64,000 nucleotides of DNA from Clostridiales bacterium (GCA_017617525.1 JAFZWA010000028.1:62001-126000); one strand, 5' to 3'. Positions 52,072-61,405 are shown, counted from the first letter of the stretch. The notes: generated by a model from the sequence alone, not told the origin. Translations and numbers: made by a program.

Positions 52072-54519
52072 ATGGCTTCCGAATTTGTTACGTCGATGAT
52101 GAGTAAACTTTCCGTTAAGCAGAAAGCTTCCCTTTGTTCCGGCTGGGATTTCTGGCGGACGCAAAGACTTCCGATCAATAGTGTACCGCCGATCATGATG
52201 ACAGATGGTCCTCACGGTCTTCGTAAACAGGAATCCGAAGAGGGAAGAGCGGGTGGAGGCGACAGCCGTCCGGCCACGTGTTTCCCGCCGGCGGCAACGA
52301 CCGCCAATTCATTCAACACCGATCTTTTAGAGGAGATCGGAAAAGCGATCGGTGAAGAAGCGGTCGATCAGGATGTTTCCATCGTCCTCGGACCCGCGAT
52401 CAATATCAAACGTTCTCCGCTTTGCGGACGTAATTTCGAATATATCTCGGAAGATCCTTATCTTGCGGGAAAACTCGGTGCCGCCTGGGTACGTGGTGTG
52501 CAGAGCAAAGGTGTCGGTACATCCGTGAAGCATTTTGCCGCGAACAGCCAGGAAAAGTGCCGACTGATCAACGACTCGATCGTGGATGAGAGAGCTCTCC
52601 GTGAGATCTATCTTTCCGCTTTTGAAACGGTCATCAAAGAGTCCAAGCCATGGACAGTCATGTGCGCGTACAATCGTTTGAACGGTACCTACTGCTGTGA
52701 AAACAGAAAGCTTCTGACGGATATCCTTCGCGACGAGTGGGGATTTAACGGTGTGGTCATGAGTGACTGGGGCGCGACGGACAATCGTCTTGATTCGCTT
52801 GCCGCGGGTCTTGAACTGGAAATGCCGACATCGATCGGTGAGCGTGACCGCATGATCGCTGAAGCCGTTGATTCCGGAAAGATGCCAATGGCTCTTTTGG
52901 ATCGCGCTGCCGAGAGAATGCTGACATTGATCGAAAAGGGCATGAACAAGCCTCAGCCGACATCGTCTCCGTATCAGAACCATCAGAAGCTCGCGAGACA
53001 GGCTTTTGAAGAATCTGCCGTACTTCTGAAAAATGACGGACTTCTTCCGATCGCTCCGGGTTCGAGTGTTGCCGTTCTCGGTGCTATGGCGAAAGAAACC
53101 AGATTCCAGGGTGGCGGTAGCTCCCATATCCATCCGACAAATGTCACTCACGCGTTCAGTGGTTTTTCATCCACAAATTCGAATTTCGTCTATGAGCCCG
53201 GTTATTCACTCGCAACAGAAGAGGTTGATGAAAAGCTTCTTGCCGCGGCAGTGGAAGCGGCTAAGGATAAGGATGTTGTCGTTATCTTTGCGGGACTTCC
53301 GGAAAGTTTCGAATCCGAGTCCTTCGACAGAACACATATGAATCTTCCGAAGTCACACACACGCCTGATCGAAGAAGTTGTACGCAGAAACAGCAATGTC
53401 TGCGTCGTCCTTTATGCCGGATCTCCGGTCGAGATGCCGTGGGTTTCTCAGGTCAGATCGATCCTGATGGCATATCTTCCGGGTCAGGAAGGCGCCGGCG
53501 CGATCGCCGACATCCTCTACGGTAAGGTAAATCCTTCCGGAAAACTTGCCGAAACATTCCCGATGAAACTTACAGATACGCCTACGTATCTCTATTTCGG
53601 TGAACCTCGACAGACGCTTTACAGTGAAAGTGTCTTTGTCGGTTACAGATATTACGACTCGGCCAAAATGCCGGTGCTTTTCCCGTTTGGTCATGGTCTT
53701 TCTTATTCGAAGTATTCGTATGGAGATATCTCGCTTTCTTCTACCGATATCGATGAGGACAGCCAGTTGACGGTATCTGTCGATGTTACGAATATCAGTG
53801 ATTTTGACGGTAAGGAGATCGTGCAGCTCTATGTTGCGCCTCCGGAGTCGACGATCTACAAGCCGACTCGTCAGCTTGCCGGTTTCCGTAAGGTATTTAT
53901 CCAGCGCGGAGAGACCAGAACGGTCGAATTCAAACTGGATAAGAGAGCATTTGCGTACTATAACGTCGCGGCAGGCGCATGGCATGTCGAGACCGGCACA
54001 TATAAGATCGAGATCGGCGCCTCTTCCAGAGATATCAGAGGAACTCGTGAGGTCAACGTAAGATCGACTCACCCGGAGATTTTGACGCCTGATTACAGAG
54101 AAAAAGCACCTCAGTACTACCATCTGGACGTGCAGACGAAGATCTTCGATAAGAAGCAGTTTGAGGCTGTTCTGGGCAAGGAGATCAAAGAGGAGAAGGC
54201 TCCGAAAAAGGGTCAGTTCACGATGAATTCCGCTCTTTCGGATCTGCAGAACGGTAACTTAAAGAGTAAGCTCTTCTATAAGTGTACGATGCTTGGTGTC
54301 AAGAAGCGTAACCGTAAAGAGACACAGGAACATCTGCGCAAGATGAACGAAGTCATGACACGTGAGATGCCGCTCCGTACAGTCGCCACATTCTCGCTCG
54401 GAAAGATCACCCTCGAGCAGATGGACGCGCTTATCCTGATCTTTAACGGCCATTTCTTTAAGGGTGTATGGAAACTCAAGAAGGCAAAGAAGAGGAAAAA
54501 AGAACTCAGTTTCCTGTGA
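52072..54519 (+). CDS. GH3 beta-glucosidase (cytoplasmic)
   Basis: 815 residues from ATG 52072, with GAGGT ten bases upstream. Two-domain GH3: PIMMTDGPHGLR at the start of the barrel, GRNFEYISEDP, KHFAANSQE, and the nucleophile Asp232 in VVMSDWGA. The second domain has GLPESFESESFDR with the acid/base Glu. A fibronectin-III-like domain follows, and about 130 extra basic residues (CTMLGVKKRNRKET and KLKKAKKRKKEL at the end) close the protein. No signal peptide, so it hydrolyses imported beta-glucosides or cellobiose inside. No -35 is seen before the extended -10. Confidence 0.95.
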   Translation: MASEFVTSMMSKLSVKQKASLCSGWDFWRTQRLPINSVPPIMMTDGPHGLRKQESEEGRAGGGDSRPATCFPPAATTANSFNTDLLEEIGKAIGEEAVDQDVSIVLGPAINIKRSPLCGRNFEYISEDPYLAGKLGAAWVRGVQSKGVGTSVKHFAANSQEKCRLINDSIVDERALREIYLSAFETVIKESKPWTVMCAYNRLNGTYCCENRKLLTDILRDEWGFNGVVMSDWGATDNRLDSLAAGLELEMPTSIGERDRMIAEAVDSGKMPMALLDRAAERMLTLIEKGMNKPQPTSSPYQNHQKLARQAFEESAVLLKNDGLLPIAPGSSVAVLGAMAKETRFQGGGSSHIHPTNVTHAFSGFSSTNSNFVYEPGYSLATEEVDEKLLAAAVEAAKDKDVVVIFAGLPESFESESFDRTHMNLPKSHTRLIEEVVRRNSNVCVVLYAGSPVEMPWVSQVRSILMAYLPGQEGAGAIADILYGKVNPSGKLAETFPMKLTDTPTYLYFGEPRQTLYSESVFVGYRYYDSAKMPVLFPFGHGLSYSKYSYGDISLSSTDIDEDSQLTVSVDVTNISDFDGKEIVQLYVAPPESTIYKPTRQLAGFRKVFIQRGETRTVEFKLDKRAFAYYNVAAGAWHVETGTYKIEIGASSRDIRGTREVNVRSTHPEILTPDYREKAPQYYHLDVQTKIFDKKQFEAVLGKEIKEEKAPKKGQFTMNSALSDLQNGNLKSKLFYKCTMLGVKKRNRKETQEHLRKMNEVMTREMPLRTVATFSLGKITLEQMDALILIFNGHFFKGVWKLKKAKKRKKELSFL

Positions 54520-54606
54520 CGTTAAATTGTTGCCTTGATTACTTCAAAATGAAATATGTCTGATACATGTGATGGAAGTCACCATGCTACAATATCGTTA
54601 ACAGAC

Positions 54607-54620
54607 TGCATAACTATGCA
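54607..54620 (+). promoter_or_regulatory. Operator-like dyad before the GH2-fold gene
   Basis: TGCATA-AC-TATGCA is a perfect 6-bp dyad about 20 bases before the ATG. TACAAT at about 54590-54595 may be a weak -10. Confidence 0.4.
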
Positions 54621-54640
54621 AAGATGTAACGGAGAGAAGC

Positions 54641-57600
54641 ATGACGCCACTTCCATCACAAGGGTATTTCTACCCATATGATTCGATCGACGAGCTCTAC
54701 ACGGAGAAACAGCCGCCGGAGTTCGGACGCTTGAACTCGCTCTGGAGACTGGATCTTCCGAGCTGGCGTTTTTATCATGCCAAATTGACGGAAGACATCC
54801 CGCAGGGATGGACAGATCCGGAATTCGATGATTCTTCGTGGGAACTCATGGATGTTCCAAGTGTCTGGCAGATGCAGGGCTATGGTTACCCGAGTGAACT
54901 TCGCTACGAGAAGAACGCTCTTCTTTCCCAGAAAACAACAAGACTTCAGCAGCGTCTTGCCGATGAAGCGGGTAAAGATAACACCAATGATTTCGGCCTT
55001 TACCGAGTATGGGTCAATCTTCCGGCGCAGTTTGTTCATCGCTACGTTTATTTCGTAACCGATGGTATCGTCGGTCACTATATCATCAGCGTTAACGGTC
55101 ATCATGCGGCTTCTTCGAGAAGTACTTTCGCGACGACAAAGATCCTTTTGACAGAACATCTTCATGAAGGCCCGAACCTGATCACGATCGCGGTCCGCCG
55201 TTTCGATATCCGTATGCAGAACGGCAAGCCGAGAAAAGATGTACACGCACAGGGCGCTTTCGGTTTCTCCGGGCTTTTCCGTCTTCCGTATCTTGTCGCG
55301 GAATCCAATGTGGAAGTCGCGTCCTTACGTCTTACGTCATCATTCTTGACGGATACACTGGCAAAAGATGTCGTTCCGAAGACGGCGATGATCAATAGTC
55401 TTTATCGCTCCGATAATGACGACCAGTCCACTGAAAGACAACGTGAGATCCTTCCGGATGCCGATATCCGTAAAGACGCGGAACTAAAGGTGGAGGTTGA
55501 GCTTTTCAACCATCTTCCTTACGATATGGAAGTCACGGTTTACTGTCGCCTGATGGAAGCCCGTGATGAATATGATCTTTATAATCTTCCTGAGCATCGT
55601 CTTACTCAGCGAAAAGAACTCACCGACATCATTCCGAAAGAAGGCGTTAAGCTGATCGGAACGGAATTCTACGCCAAGCTCGTTCTTCCGTGGACGGATC
55701 AGACACCGAACCTCTACGATCTGATCGTCGAAGTCCGTGACAACAAGGATCAGGTCATCTGTGTCAAAAAGCAGCGTTTCGGTTTCCGTACATTGTCTTA
55801 TCAGGAAGGCATCTTCCATATCAACGATGTCGCCGTTCCGATCCACGGTGTAAAATACTACGAATTTGACCCTGAGAACGGTATTTCCGTTCCGCTCGAG
55901 CGTTTCCGTCAGGACATCCTGATGATGAAGAGCGCGAATATCAATACCGTTTATATCGTTCATCATCCGACGGATTCCAGATTCTTCGATCTGTGCGACG
56001 AATACGGAATGTATGTCATTCTGCAGTCCGCAGCTTCGATCCTTCCGCAGACAGTGTATTCACTGTTTAATCACCCGTGTATCATCATGTGGTCGATGAC
56101 AGGAAGAAAGTTCGATGAAGGAACATATCTGGATGTTAAGTCAAGGATCAACGGTTTTGACCCGTATCGTCCGCTTTACTGCGAGATCGATAAGACAGGA
56201 CGTGTCGCGGATATTCCTCCGTTCCCGAACAGAGCCGGTATGCTTTTCGGCGAGTGGTGTGATCTTTGCGTCAACCGTCGTTACTTAAAGAGCAAATTAA
56301 AAGAAGATAAGGTGCTTTTCGAGTCGATCCTCGCGAGACCGAGAAGAGAAGAGGACGAGATGGATCTGAAGTATATCCATCAGGGTGACCTCGTCGAATA
56401 CTCCGAGCAGGTCGGTGTCGCGATCGCGCAGGGTATCGTCGATGCCAACAGAAATCCGCACCCGATCTTCTATGAAGTGAAAAAACAGTGCGAGTTTATC
56501 AAGATTTTCTCGTCTGTAGAGAATCCTGCGCATCTGAATGTAAATAACGTAATGCAGTTCGCGGGAACTCCGCCGATCGAACTGAAGTGGCAGCTCCTTT
56601 TGGGCGGTGTAAGACTTACCGGCGGATCCGGTGTCGTACCTTCCATTCCGCCGATGGGAAGTAAAGCCATGCAGTTCCCGTTCAATGTCGGAGATTTCCT
56701 GACACCCGCCTGGAGAAATCAGTACTCAAGGGCGGTAGATGTCTATAATCAGGCTGTTTGTAAAGAACTGCTCTTGGATATCAGTATGACACTTGCCGCG
56801 GATACCAGTTACGCAAGAGCCGGTTATGAGCTTGCGTTCTATCAGCAGGTACTTGTGGATGAAGTATGCGATCCTTCTAAGGACGATAACTGGAATCAAA
56901 CCGGATCGGATGATTCGGAGATTCAGATCATTGACGCGTCAGCGCTTTCTGATGGATTGATCATTGATGAAGAAAAGCCGGTCGTTACGATCAAGACATC
57001 TCCTGCGTTTATTTTCGCACAGACCAAGCATGTACGTTACGGCTTCAGCCGCCAGGAGGGCGGACTTTGCTCCGTCATGATCGATGATCAGGAATACTTC
57101 GACGGTCTTTTAGAGCCGAGCTTCTATCGTGCCGCTGCAAATATCGACCGTGCCGATAAGTCATATGTTCTTTCACAGACCGTGTTCTCGCATGAGACCG
57201 ACTGGCGTACGATCCAGGGAGATATCCGTTTTACGGGAAGCTTCTACGAGATGGATGGAGAAGATTTCCATCTCATCTGTAAATATGAATCGTCCGGTAT
57301 GAAGGGCCCGATCAAGGTCCACTATCGTGTAAAACCTGACGGAACCATCTATTCGACGATCCGATTCCAGCCGCGTTTTGATCTGGTACGTTTCGGTTTC
57401 CGTGTACCGATCGATCCGAGAGCGCATATCGGCTGGTATGGACGTGGTGACGGTGAGTCTTATATCGACAGAAAAGAATCACAGCGCATCGGCTGGTTTA
57501 CTTCTCTTGAAAGTGCGCTCTATCACGAGTACGCACGCCCGTCTGAAAACGGCGGTCATACAGATACAAAATATCTGTTGCTGCAGCATGACGATATCAA

Positions 57601-57838
57601 AGGACTGCGCATCAACAAAGAGAATATGGATCCGTTCTCATTCTCATGTCTTCCCTATATGCCGGAAGACCTGGATGACTATTCGCATCAAGAACTGATC
57701 TCTTCGGATAACAGAACGCATCTGTATCTGGACTTCTATATGAAAGGGGTAGAACGAAGCCCCGATGTACTTGCCCGACGCGGGCTGCCGAAAAACGCAG
57801 TATACGAGGAAACGATAGAGTTTGCTCCAAAATACTAA
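54641..57838 (+). CDS. GH2 (LacZ-like) fold protein with lost catalytic residues
   Basis: 1065 residues, LacZ length and domain order: a jelly-roll start (NDFGLYRVWVNLPAQFVHRYV), two immunoglobulin-like domains, a barrel, and a LacZ-type end domain (IGWYGRGDGESYIDRKES). The barrel has HHPTDSRFFDLCDEYGMYVI, which is LacZ-like, but VDEAN reads ILQSA (Glu to Gln462), and the acid/base motif WSLGNES reads WSMTGRK (Glu to Arg489). A Glu at 538 (GEW) may mark the nucleophile site. Beta-galactosidase activity is therefore unlikely. No signal peptide. It may bind galactosides or act as a partner for the GH3 enzyme. Ribosome binding site GGAGAG; gap to GH3 121 bases. Confidence 0.85.
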   Translation: MTPLPSQGYFYPYDSIDELYTEKQPPEFGRLNSLWRLDLPSWRFYHAKLTEDIPQGWTDPEFDDSSWELMDVPSVWQMQGYGYPSELRYEKNALLSQKTTRLQQRLADEAGKDNTNDFGLYRVWVNLPAQFVHRYVYFVTDGIVGHYIISVNGHHAASSRSTFATTKILLTEHLHEGPNLITIAVRRFDIRMQNGKPRKDVHAQGAFGFSGLFRLPYLVAESNVEVASLRLTSSFLTDTLAKDVVPKTAMINSLYRSDNDDQSTERQREILPDADIRKDAELKVEVELFNHLPYDMEVTVYCRLMEARDEYDLYNLPEHRLTQRKELTDIIPKEGVKLIGTEFYAKLVLPWTDQTPNLYDLIVEVRDNKDQVICVKKQRFGFRTLSYQEGIFHINDVAVPIHGVKYYEFDPENGISVPLERFRQDILMMKSANINTVYIVHHPTDSRFFDLCDEYGMYVILQSAASILPQTVYSLFNHPCIIMWSMTGRKFDEGTYLDVKSRINGFDPYRPLYCEIDKTGRVADIPPFPNRAGMLFGEWCDLCVNRRYLKSKLKEDKVLFESILARPRREEDEMDLKYIHQGDLVEYSEQVGVAIAQGIVDANRNPHPIFYEVKKQCEFIKIFSSVENPAHLNVNNVMQFAGTPPIELKWQLLLGGVRLTGGSGVVPSIPPMGSKAMQFPFNVGDFLTPAWRNQYSRAVDVYNQAVCKELLLDISMTLAADTSYARAGYELAFYQQVLVDEVCDPSKDDNWNQTGSDDSEIQIIDASALSDGLIIDEEKPVVTIKTSPAFIFAQTKHVRYGFSRQEGGLCSVMIDDQEYFDGLLEPSFYRAAANIDRADKSYVLSQTVFSHETDWRTIQGDIRFTGSFYEMDGEDFHLICKYESSGMKGPIKVHYRVKPDGTIYSTIRFQPRFDLVRFGFRVPIDPRAHIGWYGRGDGESYIDRKESQRIGWFTSLESALYHEYARPSENGGHTDTKYLLLQHDDIKGLRINKENMDPFSFSCLPYMPEDLDDYSHQELISSDNRTHLYLDFYMKGVERSPDVLARRGLPKNAVYEETIEFAPKY

Positions 57839-57852
57839 TTTCACTATATGGG

Positions 57853-57882
57853 AAGGACCTTCGGAAACGAAGGTCCTTTTCA
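57853..57882 (+). terminator. Rho-independent terminator of the GH2-fold gene
   Basis: AAGGACCTTCG (57853-57863) pairs perfectly with CGAAGGTCCTT (57868-57878) around GAAA, then a T-rich run. It abuts the convergent pseudouridine synthase gene. Confidence 0.92.
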
Positions 57883-58602
57883 TTTATTCTCCAATATGTT
57901 GAAAAGATCTTGTCTTTCCTTGGGAGTCAGTTCTCTGTACTGTCCGACGGGAAGAGAACCAAGTGAGATATTCAGGATGCGGATGCGCTTTAAACGCGTA
58001 ACACGATATCCTAAGTGTTCGCACATTCTTCGGATCTGTCGATTCAGTCCCTGATTCAATATGATGTGGAACGTGTTTTTTCCTGTGAGACTGACCTTGC
58101 AGGGAAGAGTGACTGTATCAAGGATCGGAAGTCCGTTTTCCATCTTTTCCTTAAATGCCTGATCGACCGGTTTGTCTACGGAAACGACATATTCCTTATC
58201 GTGACGGCCTTCGGCGCGCAGGAGTCTGTTAACTATGTCTCCGTCGTTAGTAAGAAGGATGAGACCAGTCGAGTTCTTATCCAGACGTCCGATCGGAAAG
58301 ATCCTTTCCGGATAGTTGATATAGTCGATGATGTTGTCCTTATCCCTTTTGTCCGTTGTACAGGTGATACCGAGCGGCTTATGGAAGGCAATATAGATGT
58401 GATCATCCTTCGGGAGAACGACCTTATCATTCACGCGCACGACCTGGCCGGGGAAGACCTGAGATCCGGTTTCTGCAGGAGCTCCGTCGATCGTGACTAC
58501 GCCGGCCGCAATATACTCGTCCGCTTTTCTTCGTGAGCAAAAACCTGTGGAACTGATGTATTTGTTGATACGGACTGATTCTCCGGAATTGCTTTCGGGC
58601 AT
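57880..58602 (-). CDS. 23S rRNA pseudouridine synthase, RluF/RluB type
   Basis: 240 residues from ATG 58602, which has GGGAGA seven bases before; the ATG at 58617 overlaps the kinase stop and has no such site. An S4 domain (RINKYISSTGFCSRRKADEYI) precedes the synthase core. GRLDKNSTGLILLTNDG carries the catalytic Asp. KEYVVSVDKP and LNQGLNRQIRRMCEHLGYRV are typical of RluF/RluB. GITCTTDKRDKDNIIDYI points to RluF. It isomerises a uridine in 23S rRNA. It is the third gene of the response-regulator/kinase operon. Confidence 0.92.
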   Translation of the reverse strand: MPESNSGESVRINKYISSTGFCSRRKADEYIAAGVVTIDGAPAETGSQVFPGQVVRVNDKVVLPKDDHIYIAFHKPLGITCTTDKRDKDNIIDYINYPERIFPIGRLDKNSTGLILLTNDGDIVNRLLRAEGRHDKEYVVSVDKPVDQAFKEKMENGLPILDTVTLPCKVSLTGKNTFHIILNQGLNRQIRRMCEHLGYRVTRLKRIRILNISLGSLPVGQYRELTPKERQDLFNILENK

Positions 58603-58616
58603 ATTCGGTTCTCCCA

Positions 58617-60443
58617 TCAGTACCAGACGGAACCGGTAACACGCTTCAGTGTGAAGGTGAAAGTCGTACCTTCGCCGTATTCACTCTGAACGGTGATCGT
58701 CTCACCCATGTAGGAGAGAAGCTCTTTGGCAATAGCAAGACCGAGACCGGTGCCTTTTTTACCACGCGCACGGTCCGCCTTATAGAAACGGTCGAAGATA
58801 TGGTCGATGTCGTATTCGTGAATACCTTGTCCTGTATCGATCACGGAAACAAGTACCTGATCAGTCTCATTGCTGTACTCGGTCGAGATCGTGATGCTTC
58901 CGCCGGCCGGAGTATACTTTTTCGCGTTATCCAGAAGGATAACGATGATCTGCTCGACTCGGTCAGGGTTACCCATAACCGTCGGAAGCGGGCCGGTCTT
59001 ATATTCTACGGAGAAGTTCAGTTCAGCTTCTTCCATGACAGGCTTGAACTTTGTTTCAAACTCGGAAAGGAGCTTGTTGAGATCGAACGGGAATGTCTTA
59101 AACGCGAGCGTTCTCGCCTGCAGACGTGAAAGCTCCAACATGTCGTCGATCAGTCGGGAAAGACGCATCGTCTCGTGGAGGATGATGCCGTAATAACGCT
59201 GGCGGTCTTCCTCTTTCTTTACCATGCCGTCTGCCAGAGGCTCAACGAGTCCGCGCATCGCGGTGAGAGGAGTACGCAGCTCATGGGATACGTTCGCGAC
59301 GTAGTCACGACGTGTCTGCTCAAGGCGCTCCTGCTCGGAGATGTCTCGGAAGAAGCCCGTGGCTCCGATGATGCTCTTTTCGTTATCGAGGATCGGCACG
59401 ATCGTAGAAGAATACGCACAGTCTTTCGCCTCGATCGTACGCTCGTATGTTTCGCCGGTCTTCAGGCAGTTTTCAAAATCTTCCCAGACTTCTTCAAACG
59501 GGATCAGCTGCAGTTTCTCTGTGAAAAGATTCTTTCTCGGAACCTTTTCGAAAAGCGTCGCGATCGCGTTGTTGGAATAGTCCGGCTGAAGATCCTTATT
59601 TACGGAAACGATACCTTCGGAAATGATATCGAAGATCTCTTTGAGTCGGTTACGCTCTGTGGTAACGCTTGTAATGGATTTGCTGAGCTTTTCGGCAAGA
59701 TCGTTTACGGAGGCGGCGAGGTCACCGATCTCGCCTTTGGTCTTGTCATTGGCACGGATGCTGAAGTTACCCTGACCCAACGCGTTAGCTACATCCGTAA
59801 CACGATTGAGAGGACGGATCAGACGCTTACTCGCGAAATATACGGGAACCAGCATGGCAAGTGAAACGACCAGAGTGGAAAGGAAAACAAACTGGCTGAA
59901 ACTTGAAAGCGATGTCGTATCCGCGGTTACCTGATCACCGATGATCAGGTAGGCTACGATATGTCCCTCGTACTGGATCGGGACCTGTACGATCGTGATG
60001 CTGTTTTTGCTGTCATCCTTCTTTACGGAGCCGATGAGGTTTTTGTTGTCACTGTTGGTCAACATGTTGCTTCCGCAGAATCCGTTAATGGAACTGATCA
60101 TGGAAGCGGTATCGGTGTTATCGGCAGCTGTGGAGCTTACGAGTTTTCCGTTTGCGTCATAGAGCAGGTAATAGCAGGAAATAACGTCGTAGGAACGGTA
60201 TCCAATGCCGGCGTTTCTGATCGTCTGAAGACGGGCGGCATCATCGCTTTCTTTTCCTTCGACGATCTGATCTCCGAGATAAGATGCCATCGATCTTGCC
60301 TTGTCGATCATGACCTCCTGTTCGTTGTCTTTTGAGATCTCATTAGCGGCCAGATTAAAAAGCGCGGAAGAAAGAAGTGCTGACGCAAAGAGCGCGACCA
60401 GCACTAAAAAGATCATCTTGCGTAGAAAAAGACTACGGTACAT
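58617..60443 (-). CDS. Sensor histidine kinase (WalK/PhoR-like)
   Basis: 608 residues. A first membrane helix at about 8-30 precedes an extracellular sensor region of about 150 residues. The second helix is at about 180-205, then HAMP, a PAS domain with SEGIVSVNKDLQPDYSN, and the HisKA domain with VSHELRTPLTAMRGL (phospho-histidine). The ATPase domain has DNAKKYTPAG (N box), VIDTGQGI and GKKGTGLGLAI (G boxes). It is a membrane sensor for envelope or phosphate signals. Its ATG shares one base with the regulator stop (TGATG), so the two are coupled. Confidence 0.94.
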   Translation of the reverse strand: MYRSLFLRKMIFLVLVALFASALLSSALFNLAANEISKDNEQEVMIDKARSMASYLGDQIVEGKESDDAARLQTIRNAGIGYRSYDVISCYYLLYDANGKLVSSTAADNTDTASMISSINGFCGSNMLTNSDNKNLIGSVKKDDSKNSITIVQVPIQYEGHIVAYLIIGDQVTADTTSLSSFSQFVFLSTLVVSLAMLVPVYFASKRLIRPLNRVTDVANALGQGNFSIRANDKTKGEIGDLAASVNDLAEKLSKSITSVTTERNRLKEIFDIISEGIVSVNKDLQPDYSNNAIATLFEKVPRKNLFTEKLQLIPFEEVWEDFENCLKTGETYERTIEAKDCAYSSTIVPILDNEKSIIGATGFFRDISEQERLEQTRRDYVANVSHELRTPLTAMRGLVEPLADGMVKKEEDRQRYYGIILHETMRLSRLIDDMLELSRLQARTLAFKTFPFDLNKLLSEFETKFKPVMEEAELNFSVEYKTGPLPTVMGNPDRVEQIIVILLDNAKKYTPAGGSITISTEYSNETDQVLVSVIDTGQGIHEYDIDHIFDRFYKADRARGKKGTGLGLAIAKELLSYMGETITVQSEYGEGTTFTFTLKRVTGSVWY

Positions 60444-61132
60444 CAGGAGTTGACCTCGAATTTATATCCGACACCGTACACAGTGATCAATGACCACGGA
60501 GCACCTTCATAATAGATCTTCTGACGGATGCGTTTGATATGCGTATCAACCGTTCTTGTATCACCGAAGTAGTCATAGCCCCAGATCAGAGAAAGGATCT
60601 GCTCACGGTCCATGACCTGACCGATGTGAGAAGCGAGAAGATGAAGGATCTCAACTTCCTTCGGTGTGCAGGGAACAAGCTCGCCCTTAACTTTGACCTG
60701 ATAGTTATCGAGGTTGATCTCCAGTCCTTCAAAACGAAGGAAGGATGTATTTTCCTGAGGTTCATTGATACGGCGAAGTACTGCTTTAATACGTGCGATT
60801 ACTTCTCTCGGGGAGAAGGGCTTAACGATGTAGTCATCGGCTCCGAGCTCCAGACCGAGAACACGGTCGATCTCTTCACCTTTTGCGGTGAGGATGATGA
60901 TCGGAGTGGAAAGCGTCTTTCTGATCTCACGGCAAACTTCGATACCTGTCTTTTCCGGCATCATGACGTCCAGAATGATCAGGTCCGGTTTGTCGGAAGC
61001 AACGTGCGCGAGAGCGTCGCGTCCGTCATAGGCGCTTGAATATGTGAAGTGTTCGTTTTCAAAATACAGACCCAGGGACTCATGTACGACCGGGTCATCA
61101 TCGCAGATTAAAATATGAGGAGCAGTAGCCAT
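60443..61132 (-). CDS. OmpR/PhoB-family response regulator
   Basis: 229 residues from ATG 61132, preceded by GAGGT. Receiver: ILICDDDPVV (acidic pocket), PDLIILDVMMPEKTG with the phospho-acceptor Asp, IILTAKGEE and YIVKPFSPREV (Lys). The C-terminal winged helix has PCTPKEVEILHLLAS and TRTVDTHIKRIRQKI. It pairs with the kinase that follows. Whether it is WalR-, PhoP- or other-like cannot be decided. Confidence 0.95.
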   Translation of the reverse strand: MATAPHILICDDDPVVHESLGLYFENEHFTYSSAYDGRDALAHVASDKPDLIILDVMMPEKTGIEVCREIRKTLSTPIIILTAKGEEIDRVLGLELGADDYIVKPFSPREVIARIKAVLRRINEPQENTSFLRFEGLEINLDNYQVKVKGELVPCTPKEVEILHLLASHIGQVMDREQILSLIWGYDYFGDTRTVDTHIKRIRQKIYYEGAPWSLITVYGVGYKFEVNS

Positions 61133-61171
61133 TCTCAATACCTCTTACTCATTGATTAGCAATACACATCT

Positions 61172-61201
61172 ATTATAATCGAAAAAATGATTTTTGAGCA
61201 A
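61172..61201 (-). promoter_or_regulatory. Promoter of the two-component operon
   Basis: On the minus strand TTGCTC (61201-61196), 18 bases, then TATAAT (61177-61172). Confidence 0.7.
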
Positions 61202-61230
61202 ACGAATGTGAACAAATCGTAAAAACTATT

Positions 61231-61359
61231 TCACAATAAAGTGACCTTGTATTTCTCGTCGATCGACATGATACGGAACTTCCAGTTTCTTTCTTCAAAA
61301 ACAAGTCTTACCTTTTCAATGATGGTTTTCAGTTTATCCGGATCAAGATTTCCGAAAGG
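61231..61359 (-). pseudogene. Remnant of a protein C-terminus
   Basis: A minus-strand frame between two TGA codons encodes 42 residues that read like real protein (LDPDKLKTIIEKV, then VFEERNWKFRIMS, DEKYKVTLL) and ends in TGA 61231-61233. It has no start codon after the upstream TGA at 61360, except a Met near the end. Upstream of it, the promoter of the plus-strand methyltransferase follows, so the rest of the gene is absent. It seems to be the tail of a lost gene. Confidence 0.55.
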
Positions 61360-61368
61360 TCATTGTGG

Positions 61369-61374
61369 TATAAT
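61369..61374 (+). promoter_or_regulatory. -10 box of the methyltransferase gene
   Basis: TATAAT 32 bases before the ATG at 61406, with a weak -35. The longer open frame from 61241 lies upstream of this box, so it is not used. Confidence 0.55.
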
Positions 61375-61405
61375 TTTACTATCTTGCGGAAAGTCGGTAA
61401 GAATT

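Noticed and set aside
61241-61405. N-terminal extension of the methyltransferase from 61241
   Set aside because: The -10 box at 61369 lies inside this part, and the opposite strand holds a better protein-like remnant.
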